From the NCBI GenBank assembly GCA_017591395.1, contig WEDG01005331.1:1-64000 (forward strand): a stretch of 64,000 bases of DNA, read 5' to 3'. The stretch comes from Schistocephalus solidus (lineage: Eukaryota; Platyhelminthes; Cestoda; Diphyllobothriidea; Diphyllobothriidae). The position numbers were made by a program, and so were the translations under genes. The notes under the pieces are model-generated. The model worked only from the letters and a program-made list of their open reading frames with translations. It was not told the DNA's origin and ran no database searches. Shown here piece by piece: positions 55,840-64,000 of the stretch; position 1 is the stretch's first letter; each line of letters begins with the position of its first letter.

Positions 55840-57355
55840 GTTTTTTACAAGTGGGCGAAAGAAATTATTCAAATCTGACAAAATCCTCTACTAATTTTCG
55901 CAAATTACTCATTCCTTAATGCATCTGCTATGTCAAGGCGGCTCACAAAAATTTTCTTATGCAAATCAGGATATTATTGCCCTACCCACCTACTTCCACT
56001 GCAAGGTACACATTAAAACTTGACCGTTCGACCTTCGCAGGCGACTTCCACCGCATGGCCCACACCATGGGTGCAGCTGTGTTAGTCGTGAATTTGTTTA
56101 TAATGAGACAGATTTGCACACTGTTCCAATGCCGAGAAGACTTGTGATGAAAGCAGTGGTGCCACGTGCGACCGGGCTCCATTGAATTTACCAAGCCGTC
56201 GTGAGGACAACTCCGATGTAACATCAGTGAGGATGTCATAAGAGTGACAATGATGAGCCAGTGCGGCCAGAACCGCGGTCCTCCACTAAATCCAATTTGC
56301 TCACCTTGAGAACTGTGTTATTCTCTCAGGTGCCCGCAACAAACAGCGCAGAAGCACAAAGAGCACGTTTCATTCGGCCTGATCGTATGCAATGGCTACT
56401 TCGCTCCCCAGATCTCAGGCTACGGAGATCCGCAGAAAAGACAGAGTGCATGTAAATACAATTACTAAATCCGTCTAAAGCAGGCATTTTCTGCCTTTAC
56501 GCAAGGCATACTACTTACTAAAAATGCATTTCAGACAAAATATGAGAAGGATCAACGTAGTTGTTTCTGGAAGTGCGCTGGGTTCACTCATTTACTAAAT
56601 CCCGGGGTCAGACCCCAGATCTTGCCTCTGAATGCTGGTTGTGGCTGGCTAAGAATAACAAATGAGACTGGGACAATAATTCTACTTCTACATTTTTGAG
56701 TGCTCATTAGCAGACCTGAACTCCAGTGTATAACGATATACCCCACATTCCATCCAGAACGCAGCCTAAGTCAATGGAAACCTCTCTCAAGTCAGCTTAC
56801 ATGTCGTGGCTAGGAACAACGTGCTTAATCGTCTTTTTGTTATGCTTTCTACTAACGGGGGTTGATTTGCAAACTTGGTAGGTAATACCTTGACAACAAG
56901 CTCAGTTAGTTGTAGTAATCTTTAAAAGTTGGGGCAAAACGCCTCCGGGCTAGGCTGTGCGTTACCTCACACACGACGGTTGGGCCTTCGTGGCCGCTGG
57001 TATCAGGGCAGGCGGGGACACGGTGAATTGCGCGTGAATAAGCCTATAGCGATATTAGATTTTGACAGCACCGACCGCAATCTATCCTCCTCCTTTTCTT
57101 CCTCTTCCTCCTACTCCTCTACCGCATGAACGCGGTTTTATCACCAAATGAAGAGCGCGCGAGCGGTTGATGAGGCAAGAATACACACCCTCCGCCATTC
57201 CCAATAGCGCCTGCCGTGACCTGATCTGGTCCCCATTTTGACCCAGCGCGTCTAATACATTGCTCGTTAGGGGCACAAGAACGACAGATTGACAGGCGAT
57301 TCCGGTGAGGTTGAACGAACTTTCTCCTCACTCGCCTGGTCACTTACCTAATGCA
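55840..57355. other. Unassigned sequence
   Basis: No gene was recognised. A pyrimidine run ('ctcctccttttcttcctctt') lies at 57085-57120. Confidence 0.4.
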
Positions 57356-57364
57356 GGAATTTGG

Positions 57365-59060
57365 CGCACTGGCCTATAAAGTTAAGCAGTTCGACTTCAC
57401 ATGCGTTAGAGTGTCTTAGTGGTCACATGGAGAAGGAGCCAAGTAACAGACATGCTGCTAAAGTGAGAATAGTGATGTGGAACGAATTCGTGTGTGGGTA
57501 TGTCCTGATGAGGAGATGTAAGCTGATGTGGTTTGATCAACGGTGTTTTACCGCAGGTTATCATGGATATGCATATGGTCAAGTAGGCCCAGGCTGTTAC
57601 CGAGTGTACGTAGGTGGGGCCGTCAGATGACACGAATGCATTGGGTGTATGTTGGTGCTCCATTCACGCGTTCACCAGCCCTATCACGATGGATTGTCAA
57701 GTGACCGATCAGACCGATGCGTAATGTGCATGTTAGGCGGCAATATGAACAGGGTAGGTTGGGAGCTGTTGGGCCGATTGCAGTAATGGTACTGCTAATG
57801 TTGACCGCACTGGTGCGGGACTGTTGTCGAATGCACAGGTTTGGCATGAAGTATCCATATTGCGGTGAATCTCCTTGTTGTTGATAAGCATTTGGTTATA
57901 TAGGTCGGTGCTCCATTGCATATCCATTTCAGTCGCAGTGTTGAGCACTAACTGCGAAGATCAGTTAGTTGGCAGTTGTCATCCAGGTACTCGTCAGGGC
58001 TTGCATGCATGGGATATTGGGAAACTGGCCTTCGATCCTGTCAGTAATACTGATCCAAGGACGCGCATCATGGTAGGCGTCCAGCAACATGGTAAAGAAC
58101 ACGAGACTGAGGAGGATGGAGGTGAATACATAGCCCTTCTTTACTCCATCGGTCATTGCGAATGCTTCCGAAACTGGTCCCTTGTTCTTGACGTGTTCCG
58201 CCATTCAGTCATAAGGCTGATGCACCATATGCGTGAAACGCTCAGGGCAGCCAAATTACTGCATAATTTTCCAGAGTCAATCGTGATTCACGGTATCGAA
58301 GGGTTTCGTCAGGTCAATGAAGGTAGTGCCAAGGTGTTTCCCGCATCTTCGGAAGCTTTTGTTTTAACTGGCCGGAGGTGAATATCATTTTGAGGTTTGA
58401 TGGTGCCGTCAGAAGCCATATTTGCCCCGTCGGAGAAGTCCGGATTAAAAATTACCGTTTATTTGATTGGGAAAGGTGTATACAAAGGGCTCTTCAGCAA
58501 TTCAGAGCAGCAAGATTCGTCTTTGGTTATCGCAGAGCTTTCGGGTCCCCTCCCAATTGTAGAGATGGACAATGGCCGCGTCCTTTAAACGCTGAGGAAC
58601 TTGTCCATGGTGCGATATCTCCTGGAATATAGTGGTAAGTTCCGCTATCATCCGGGACCAGTGTTTGTAGATTGCAGTCGGGATCGCATCGGATCCCGTG
58701 CTTTTTCTCTGTACAGCTGATACATGACTCTGTTTCTGTTAAGGGATACGTGAGGTTAAGGTCATTATTAATTTCACCGTGCTAGAGCCGGTCGATGGCG
58801 TCACCGGAGATCGTCAATGGGTGGTTGAAGACGTTTCTAAAGTGCTCAGCCCAAGGCTTCAAATTCTGAAATTTCTTCGCTAGGAGTTTGTTGCATCCGA
58901 GCTGGACACACAATTTCGATCTCGAGTAGCCAGCCTGTAGACTAGAGTGACGTTTTCTGAGACGCGCTAAAATTTGTCGCACAGCTTTTGATGCGAGCTG
59001 AACTCGCGCTTCCTGGGAGGTTATTGGCTTCAGTCGGATATCATGAGGCCATCTTACTAG
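57365..59060 (-). mobile_element. Zinc-finger LINE with RT (minus strand)
   Basis: In minus-strand order: linker 'LKPWAEHFRNVFNHPLTISG' (58805-58865); RT block 'GSDAIPTAIYKH' (about 58650-58690) and 'VPQRLKDAAIVHLYN' (about 58555-58600); palm 'TTFIDLTKPFDTVNHD' (about 58285-58330); 'VSEAFAMTDGVKKGYV' (about 58130-58175). Where the FADD box should be (about 57955-57970) the sequence keeps 'IFA', then is shifted and short by a few bases, so both aspartates are lost. 'NTATEMDMQ' follows near 57935. The part between there and the first finger ('CSYCRLTCTLRIGLIGHLTI', about 57690-57750) is deleted. 57365-57600 is the 3' region shared with 48.7 kb. Confidence 0.85.
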
Positions 59061-59064
59061 TCGC

Positions 59065-59690
59065 GTGCTTGGTCTATTTTTAGTGTATTACCTTGACTAG
59101 GAAGCGTCCTCCATCGTGGTGTTTATTCCTTCCGTTGTCAAGGGAATGTTGAGCTCATTTAATACGCTCTGCGAAACTTGACTTCTAACTTTCGTTTGTG
59201 AGTCCGAAAATGTTTCACGTAAAATGGGTTTTTATGCCCCCGTGTTGCTTCCTTCTAGAAAAATACTAGCGCCAGAGAGCTTTCAGGGATATGTGGAAAA
59301 TCCGATTTTACTCTGGGTCAACCCACTGCGAAAAGAAAGGATATTTTGTGCGCTGGAATCAGTAAGCGCCTTTGTTAGATGGATTTGCGCTTATAATGCA
59401 GGACTCGTCGCTACATGAAATTAACTAAAAGCCCTATGTCGGTCTGCTACCCCGTGATATTCTCAAAATTCCTCACTTTCGCAACCTTACTAGACCCCAA
59501 GAAAGGCGTATTTATTCGTAAATATAAAAGTGTCCAGAAACAGGCTCACTGCAAAGGGCCATTTCGTCATGATCAGCCAATAAAATTGCTAAATTCTGGC
59601 ATGTGCGAGGATATCAGGCTGTTGTTTTTTTAATTGGCGCGCTCGTGCGCCAACAGCCACGTGCACCAAGCATCGATCAATAAATAGGCC
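59065..59690. other. Unassigned sequence upstream of the syntenin-like gene
   Basis: No repeat or domain was recognised. Confidence 0.4.
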
Positions 59691-59756
59691 TCTAGCTCGA
59701 AAGTCGGAGTACCGAGTAACACACGTGAGGCAAACGATTTTGCTTGCCAATCAGCA

Positions 59757-61133
59757 ATGGCCGCTCAGGTGGCGACTGCAGCCGCGAAAACAGACACGAA
59801 GCTGGCGGCTCAGAGTGCATCACAGGCCATTGCTTTGGCCGTAACCCAGTTACTGTCGGGCCAAGACCCCGACGACTACTGTACCAAATACCAGCCTCTC
59901 TATAGAGTTAAACCTGATTGTGTGCTAGAATTTCCTGATAGGAAAAATTATAATGAATTTCCCGTGGTATGCCCCGTTCATGGAATACTGTGTAAGCCAG
60001 GTGAAGGTGCGCTTAAGAAATGCAAACCGAGCGAGTGTGCTTACGGTTGTCCAAAACACTGTCCACCGAAGGGGACGGGCTTGCCCTCATTCTACGCCTT
60101 TGGGGTTCCTAAGGCCAAGGATTCTATCCAGGAGTACCTGGATTACGTTTGGAAGTATGGTATTGCCTTTCCACCACCACCGAAGCCAATCCCTGGAAGT
60201 GCCTCTGACAAACGGGCGAACCGGCTGCAACCTTTACATGGCGCTTCTTTGGCGTGTCGGCCTAAGAGCCCAGTGGTTGTAGGAAGCCATTCAGTAAGAG
60301 CTAGAAGATTGGAGGAGTGTGATCGTCCAGAAACACCAATCGAAAAGGTTCCGCTGACACATGTATATCACTATGTAAAGGACCTGGGAGTTCCGGATGA
60401 GGAGTGGAAGCTGTTCTATTCTCAGCTGTGTCGCATCAAGCCGGAAGGATTTGTACAGAGGCCAATTACACAAGATGTTTACGTTTGCCGGAAACCTAAC
60501 CATAAGCAGGATCTGCAGGTTAAACTACTGCCAAATAACAAATGCTTCATTTACAATATCAATTACAGCGACTTCTTCGGCCACCCAGACGTGCACTATG
60601 CGGATCAAGTGGTGGAGTTTAATCACAATTACTTAGAACAAGTACAACAACCATACACATCATCTCATGCGAATTCGATGGACAAATTCATCCTTCGTCT
60701 GAGACCCTGTCCATATTTACGCTGGCTTACCCTTCGCGTTTACGAATGTGCGATAATTAACGAGTTTACACTGCCAAAGAAAACTATGAACAACATGCGC
60801 AGTCATCGAGACCTGGGATTCACTATTCACAAAGGTCGAATCACGGCGGTCGATCACGAGTCGCCTGCAAAGGCTGCGGGCTTTGAACCAGACTATCACA
60901 TAATAGAGGTTGATCGTCAGAATGTCGTCCGATGTCCGGACTCGCAAATTATTCGGCTCATGCGAACGGCCCTCAACACAAGTCGTGAAAGACGATGCGA
61001 AGTCGTGGTTCTGCCTGAACGGATCTATCAGACTCTGGAGGAGCCGAAAGTGGGTAAACTTCATAGAATCATCTGTAACAAGGGCTTCCACCTGGACCGC
61101 TGGGTCCGACTCAGCCCATATGGACTTGAGTAG
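59757..61133 (+). CDS. Syntenin-like tandem-PDZ protein with Cys-rich N-terminal half, apparently single exon
   Basis: 458 aa. Residues 1-36 are Ala-rich and probably helical. Residues about 70-105 are Cys/Pro-rich ('VCPVHGILCKPG', 'CKPSECAYGCPKHCPPKG'). Residues about 238-333 align with syntenin PDZ1 in position but lack its usual ligand loop ('QDLQVKLL'). Residues about 345-425 form a clear PDZ2 ('DLGFTIHKGRITAV', 'ESPAKAAGF', 'IIEVDRQNVV', 'DSQIIRLM'), followed by a 30-residue tail. The tight PDZ1-PDZ2 spacing and the 'GRITAV..ESPAKAAGF..' pattern point to syntenin, an adaptor that binds syndecan tails and PIP2 at membranes and in exosome formation. The ATG follows 'ttgcttgccaatcag', a possible acceptor for an upstream non-coding exon or spliced leader. 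AATAAA lies at 61235. The lack of introns suggests a retrogene (inference). Confidence 0.85.
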   Translation: MAAQVATAAAKTDTKLAAQSASQAIALAVTQLLSGQDPDDYCTKYQPLYRVKPDCVLEFPDRKNYNEFPVVCPVHGILCKPGEGALKKCKPSECAYGCPKHCPPKGTGLPSFYAFGVPKAKDSIQEYLDYVWKYGIAFPPPPKPIPGSASDKRANRLQPLHGASLACRPKSPVVVGSHSVRARRLEECDRPETPIEKVPLTHVYHYVKDLGVPDEEWKLFYSQLCRIKPEGFVQRPITQDVYVCRKPNHKQDLQVKLLPNNKCFIYNINYSDFFGHPDVHYADQVVEFNHNYLEQVQQPYTSSHANSMDKFILRLRPCPYLRWLTLRVYECAIINEFTLPKKTMNNMRSHRDLGFTIHKGRITAVDHESPAKAAGFEPDYHIIEVDRQNVVRCPDSQIIRLMRTALNTSRERRCEVVVLPERIYQTLEEPKVGKLHRIICNKGFHLDRWVRLSPYGLE

Positions 61134-61234
61134 GTTCCTTTTTCCTTCATGTACCGTTTGACAACTTGCTTAGTTGTAAGGCACTGGGCTACGAATTACG
61201 AATTATCGCATTAACTAATATGAGTGCAAATACT

Positions 61235-61240
61235 AATAAA
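61235..61240 (+). terminator. Candidate polyadenylation signal AATAAA
   Basis: It lies 102 bp after the stop of the syntenin-like gene, the first canonical hexamer downstream, followed by a T-rich 'ggttgtctatttta'. Confidence 0.5.
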
Positions 61241-61244
61241 TAGG

Positions 61245-61980
61245 TTGTCTATTTTAGAGCCTGATTTGGCACTTCCCACGCTGCTGAAGTTCTTCTATTA
61301 GAAATAGTCTCCTTTGGCTTAGTTTACGCGATTCTGTGCAAAAGCAACGACCATTACAGTGATACATATCATTTATTTCCATAGCGCTCTACAAATGCGT
61401 TGCCTTTTCACCTCCTTACGCTCCCGTGGGATGGCGACTTTCATGCCTACTTACGAAACGACCCTCAGAATGCCTGCACTTCCAGGCAAATGCCTCTAAA
61501 TTCTCACTGTTTCCGCCACCAGGCAAATCGGCGCAGACCTCGAATTTCACCCCCAACTGAACCCTTGGCGATCAAACGCTCTGGCCTTTCACCTGGAAAT
61601 CTTGCTGGCAGCGTTAACAAACTCAGTAGTTGATTGGATGGGCCAACAAATTGCCTAGCCAATCAGGAGCAAGCCATGCAAAATGCCCTAGTCGAGTCTA
61701 TTTTTAGACTGATCTGCCTAAGCATAGCTTCCCGATCAAGTGACACACTGGCTGACTTCTAGCTAAGCTTCACGTGTCCCTCCACAGACATGCCCAATAG
61801 ACTGCGTGCGTTTGAAATAAGCATAGTGGCTAAAAAACAATCCACACTGTGCTGTTTTTTTTCTGAGCTTTATTTCCGTGTAAGTGATGTTCGTGAAACT
61901 TTCAATCGCCATTATTTGCCCAAAGAACCTTTAGAACCTGGCCGATAAAAATGAAGGTTGAGAATAGAGCATGTAGGTAA
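61245..61980. other. Unassigned sequence
   Basis: Nothing recognisable; an open frame at 61400-61633 has no known domain. Confidence 0.4.
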
Positions 61981-61984
61981 ATTG

Positions 61985-62475
61985 ATACAATATTGTTTGC
62001 GGCTTATTTTGTGTTCATTAAGTATATCCTCACCCCGACTACCAGCTCGACGGTTCGACTGCCGATTCCGACGGGGTCTATCGTGTGCTCCACAGCATGG
62101 TGATGCAGGGACGGTGACTGCGTCGTAGCTAACGCACTCGGTCTTCCCTCACATGCATGTATCCGGTGTCAAAGCAGAGTCAGGCAGACCGGAGGTGGGA
62201 TATGTGAAGTATTTTTTTATGGAAGGGCAACCCGAATAACGCTTGTCATGCTCCAATCTAGCCCTCACTTTGGTCCAGTGCATCTATCACCCGGCCCGCT
62301 TAGGCGGCATTAAGCATTGGGGCATTGACCACCAGCTAGGAACAGAAAAAAAAAACATGCGTTCGTGCACGGTGCAGGTGGTCCACAGACTTTATTTAAT
62401 CAGGTGCGGGCACATACTGATTTGCTGAATTCCTAAAGCAAGCAAGCTCTGTATATGAACCACCTATGCCAAGTA
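61985..62475 (+). repeat. Diverged relatives of the 25.1-25.6 kb repeat
   Basis: The block near 61995-62050 ('gcggcttattttgtgttcat', 'ccccgactaccagct') and the block near 62270-62470 ('gaccaccagctaggaac', 'acatgcgttcgtgcacggtg', 'aagcaagcaagctctgtat') match the 25077-25400 segment. Confidence 0.55.
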
Positions 62476-62589
62476 CGAGCTTATGCTTGTGTGTGGGCTT
62501 ATGTGTCCCCTTAACGGGCGTGGTAAAATGCACTGGATCAAATTGGGGGCCAAATCAGGGTGCGGTAGGTATTATTATTCTGGGATGTG

Positions 62590-62840
62590 GTCCCATAACA
62601 AACGCCGAACATGGAGGTGCGCGTGCCCAACATATGCACCCGTAGGTGCAGGCTCATGCCGCACCCCGTTCTCCGTGGTAGATGCTTCGTCTGCGCCCGA
62701 CCCCACCTCCGGTCTTTTTGACTGTCTTGGTATCGGGCACAGGCGGGTAAAGGAAGAGAGAGTGCAGTAGATGCAGTGCAAGTCTACTATCACTTAAAAC
62801 TAATTTGCGCACAATTCACCGTCCATGCACCACACTTCTG
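62590..62840 (+). repeat. Dispersed repeat, copy 3
   Basis: It is the fullest of three copies. It includes 'cgtaggtgcaggctcatgcc', 'tgcgcccgaccccacctccg', 'tcgggcacaggcgggtaaag' and the end block 'tatcacttaaaactaattt' followed by 'gcgcacaattcaccgtccat'. Relatives are at 18700-18970 and 23390-23540. Confidence 0.6.
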
Positions 62841-62844
62841 TGGA

Positions 62845-63345
62845 GCATTCGAGGTAAATCATCGCACTACAGCGGTCAAAATGCCGTGTGTCTGTGCAGC
62901 CAGTGGATCCAAAACAACAGCACCTATCTTGATATCCGGTGGTTTTCCGAGCCACGACTTAGTAGCTATTTCTCGGAAAGACCGGAATTCATCTACGAGT
63001 TCTCGGAAGGACAAATAATCCTGTATTAGAAGTCTACCTCTAAACTGGTCTCTAAACCTAAGCCTACCTTAAATATAGCCTTGACACTAACGCTAATTTC
63101 GGTGGAAATGCGTGCAGGGCCCCGGAATGGAGGATAGGGGTCCATCCCCGTGTCTTGCCTATCAAACTGTCTGTAGTGTAACGAGAAAACTGGCTAAGGT
63201 ACGTATAACTTGTATGGCCACCTTATCGGGAATAGGAACACCCCGCTCACTTAACATAGATGGCCTTGCGGTAAATATCGGGAAGGGTAAAAGCTCCCGT
63301 GGCTTGCCCCTAACATAGAACCAAATTGTAACCTTTCTTGACATT
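62845..63345. other. Unassigned, partly repeat-like
   Basis: Phrases such as 'cgggaataggaaca' recur near 49950, suggesting a dispersed repeat. No gene was recognised. Confidence 0.35.
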
Positions 63346-63349
63346 ATTT

Positions 63350-63530
63350 GATGAACGCTCACCGATGGCTAACGGAACTCAGTTGTCCCGTTCTGTCTTG
63401 AGGCTCACTCTCTAGTCCCACCAGCAACCACACAGCGGCTAGTGTCATAGGCAGATGAACATTGCCGACTAATGAGCCAGAAATGGCCATTTGAGTCTCC
63501 CTTATCTTTACCGGCAATGTTCATGTAACC
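63350..63530. repeat. SINE head and tail fragment
   Basis: The head ('gctcaccgatggctaacgga', 'cacacagcggctagtgtcat') is joined directly to a plus-strand tail ('gccagaaatggccatttgag', 'ctcccttatctttaccggc') without a tRNA block. The short inverted sequences 'gaacattgccg' and 'cggcaatgttc' flank the tail. Confidence 0.75.
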
Positions 63531-63534
63531 TTGA

Positions 63535-63690
63535 TCCTAACCATAGCCCTGCTCTTAACCTAAACCCTACAGTTAACGTGAACCCGAAATTTAACCCTTG
63601 AAATACTCCTGATCCTAACCCTAACTCTGACCTTACCCCTAACCTTAAACCTAACCATAACCTTAGCCCTAACTCTCAACTTCATCCTAA
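63535..63690. repeat. Degenerate telomere-like (CCCTAA-related) tract
   Basis: Many variants of cctaac/ccctaa occur ('gatcctaaccctaactctga', 'cttacccctaaccttaaacc'). It is degenerate, not a perfect hexamer array. Confidence 0.7.
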
Positions 63691-64000
63691 ATTTAATTTA
63701 CCTGGAATTTGACGGACGGTTCCTAGTCCTGTGTCCCGATTAGGTGGCCATAAAAGTCATCCTTACCCAGAGTAATTTTATAAGCATTGCAGGAGCTGTC
63801 TCCACTAAAAGCTTCAAGCAACTTGTAAATATTTTTTACTTCAAAATGTCCAGCCTTAGAACTACTAGAACCATCCTTTAGGCGTGCATTTAATATTTGC
63901 ATGCCTAAATCAGCACCGAAAGCATCGACTGTCCACTGCTTCGACCTTCATATAATCCAGTTTTTGGCTGTCATTTGATCCAACCAGTACTGAGTTTATT

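Noticed and set aside
1..64000. CRISPR array, bacterial operon or phage
   Set aside because: No regularly spaced short identical repeats, no ribosome-binding-site-led gene clusters, and the content is clearly eukaryotic retroelements.

Overview
The window looks like animal nuclear DNA that is gene-poor and dominated by retroelements, most plausibly from a flatworm, and my best guess is a pseudophyllidean (diphyllobothriid) tapeworm. The reasons are very short (32-39 nt) spliced introns in the one multi-exon gene I could assemble, LINEs whose reverse transcriptase ends in C2H2 zinc fingers, abundant Penelope-like elements, (AT)n tracts and tRNA-derived SINE arrays. The species guess rests on recognition of repeat families and is inference; nothing in the window names the organism.

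Only two host protein genes are well supported. (1) A plus-strand gene at 40014-49699 is a LACT/beta-lactamase-like serine-hydrolase-family gene. It has eight exons with consistent splice phases, an N-terminal membrane anchor and substituted catalytic residues. Its sixth intron holds an entire Ty3/gypsy element and its seventh holds SINE and LINE debris. (2) A plus-strand, apparently intronless gene at 59757-61133 (458 aa) has two C-terminal PDZ domains resembling syntenin, behind a novel Cys-rich N-terminal half. A possible last coding exon of an unidentified gene lies near 16517-16766.

Layout: 1-2.1 kb unassigned; 2.1-4.8 kb two pieces of a CR1/Jockey-type LINE on opposite strands; 5.1-6.0 kb a gypsy integrase relic; 6.1-10.2 kb a large inverted Penelope-like structure; 10.6-11.4 kb LINE and Penelope scraps; 11.6-14.1 kb a diverged tandem repeat and an internally deleted zinc-finger LINE; 15.8-16.2 kb a hAT-like non-autonomous element; 16.5-21.3 kb mostly unassigned; 21.4-25.6 kb LINE, SINE and dispersed repeats; 25.9-28.2 kb two Penelope-like fragments facing each other; 28.2-30.5 kb SINE arrays and (AT)n tracts; 31.7-36.2 kb a decayed minus-strand gypsy element with a tRNA-containing repeat nested in it; 36.5-36.9 kb a LINE RT scrap; 40.0-49.7 kb the LACT-like gene with its gypsy insertion; 50.5-54.7 kb SINE copies including a roughly 2 kb tandem array; 55.75 kb a second copy of the tRNA-containing repeat; 57.4-59.1 kb another zinc-finger LINE; 59.8-61.1 kb the syntenin-like gene; 61.2-64 kb dispersed repeats and degenerate telomere-like sequence.

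The transposable elements are all visibly broken by stops, frameshifts or lost catalytic residues, and the two host genes sit among them with no sign of operon-like organisation. All assignments come from reading translations by eye; no search was run.
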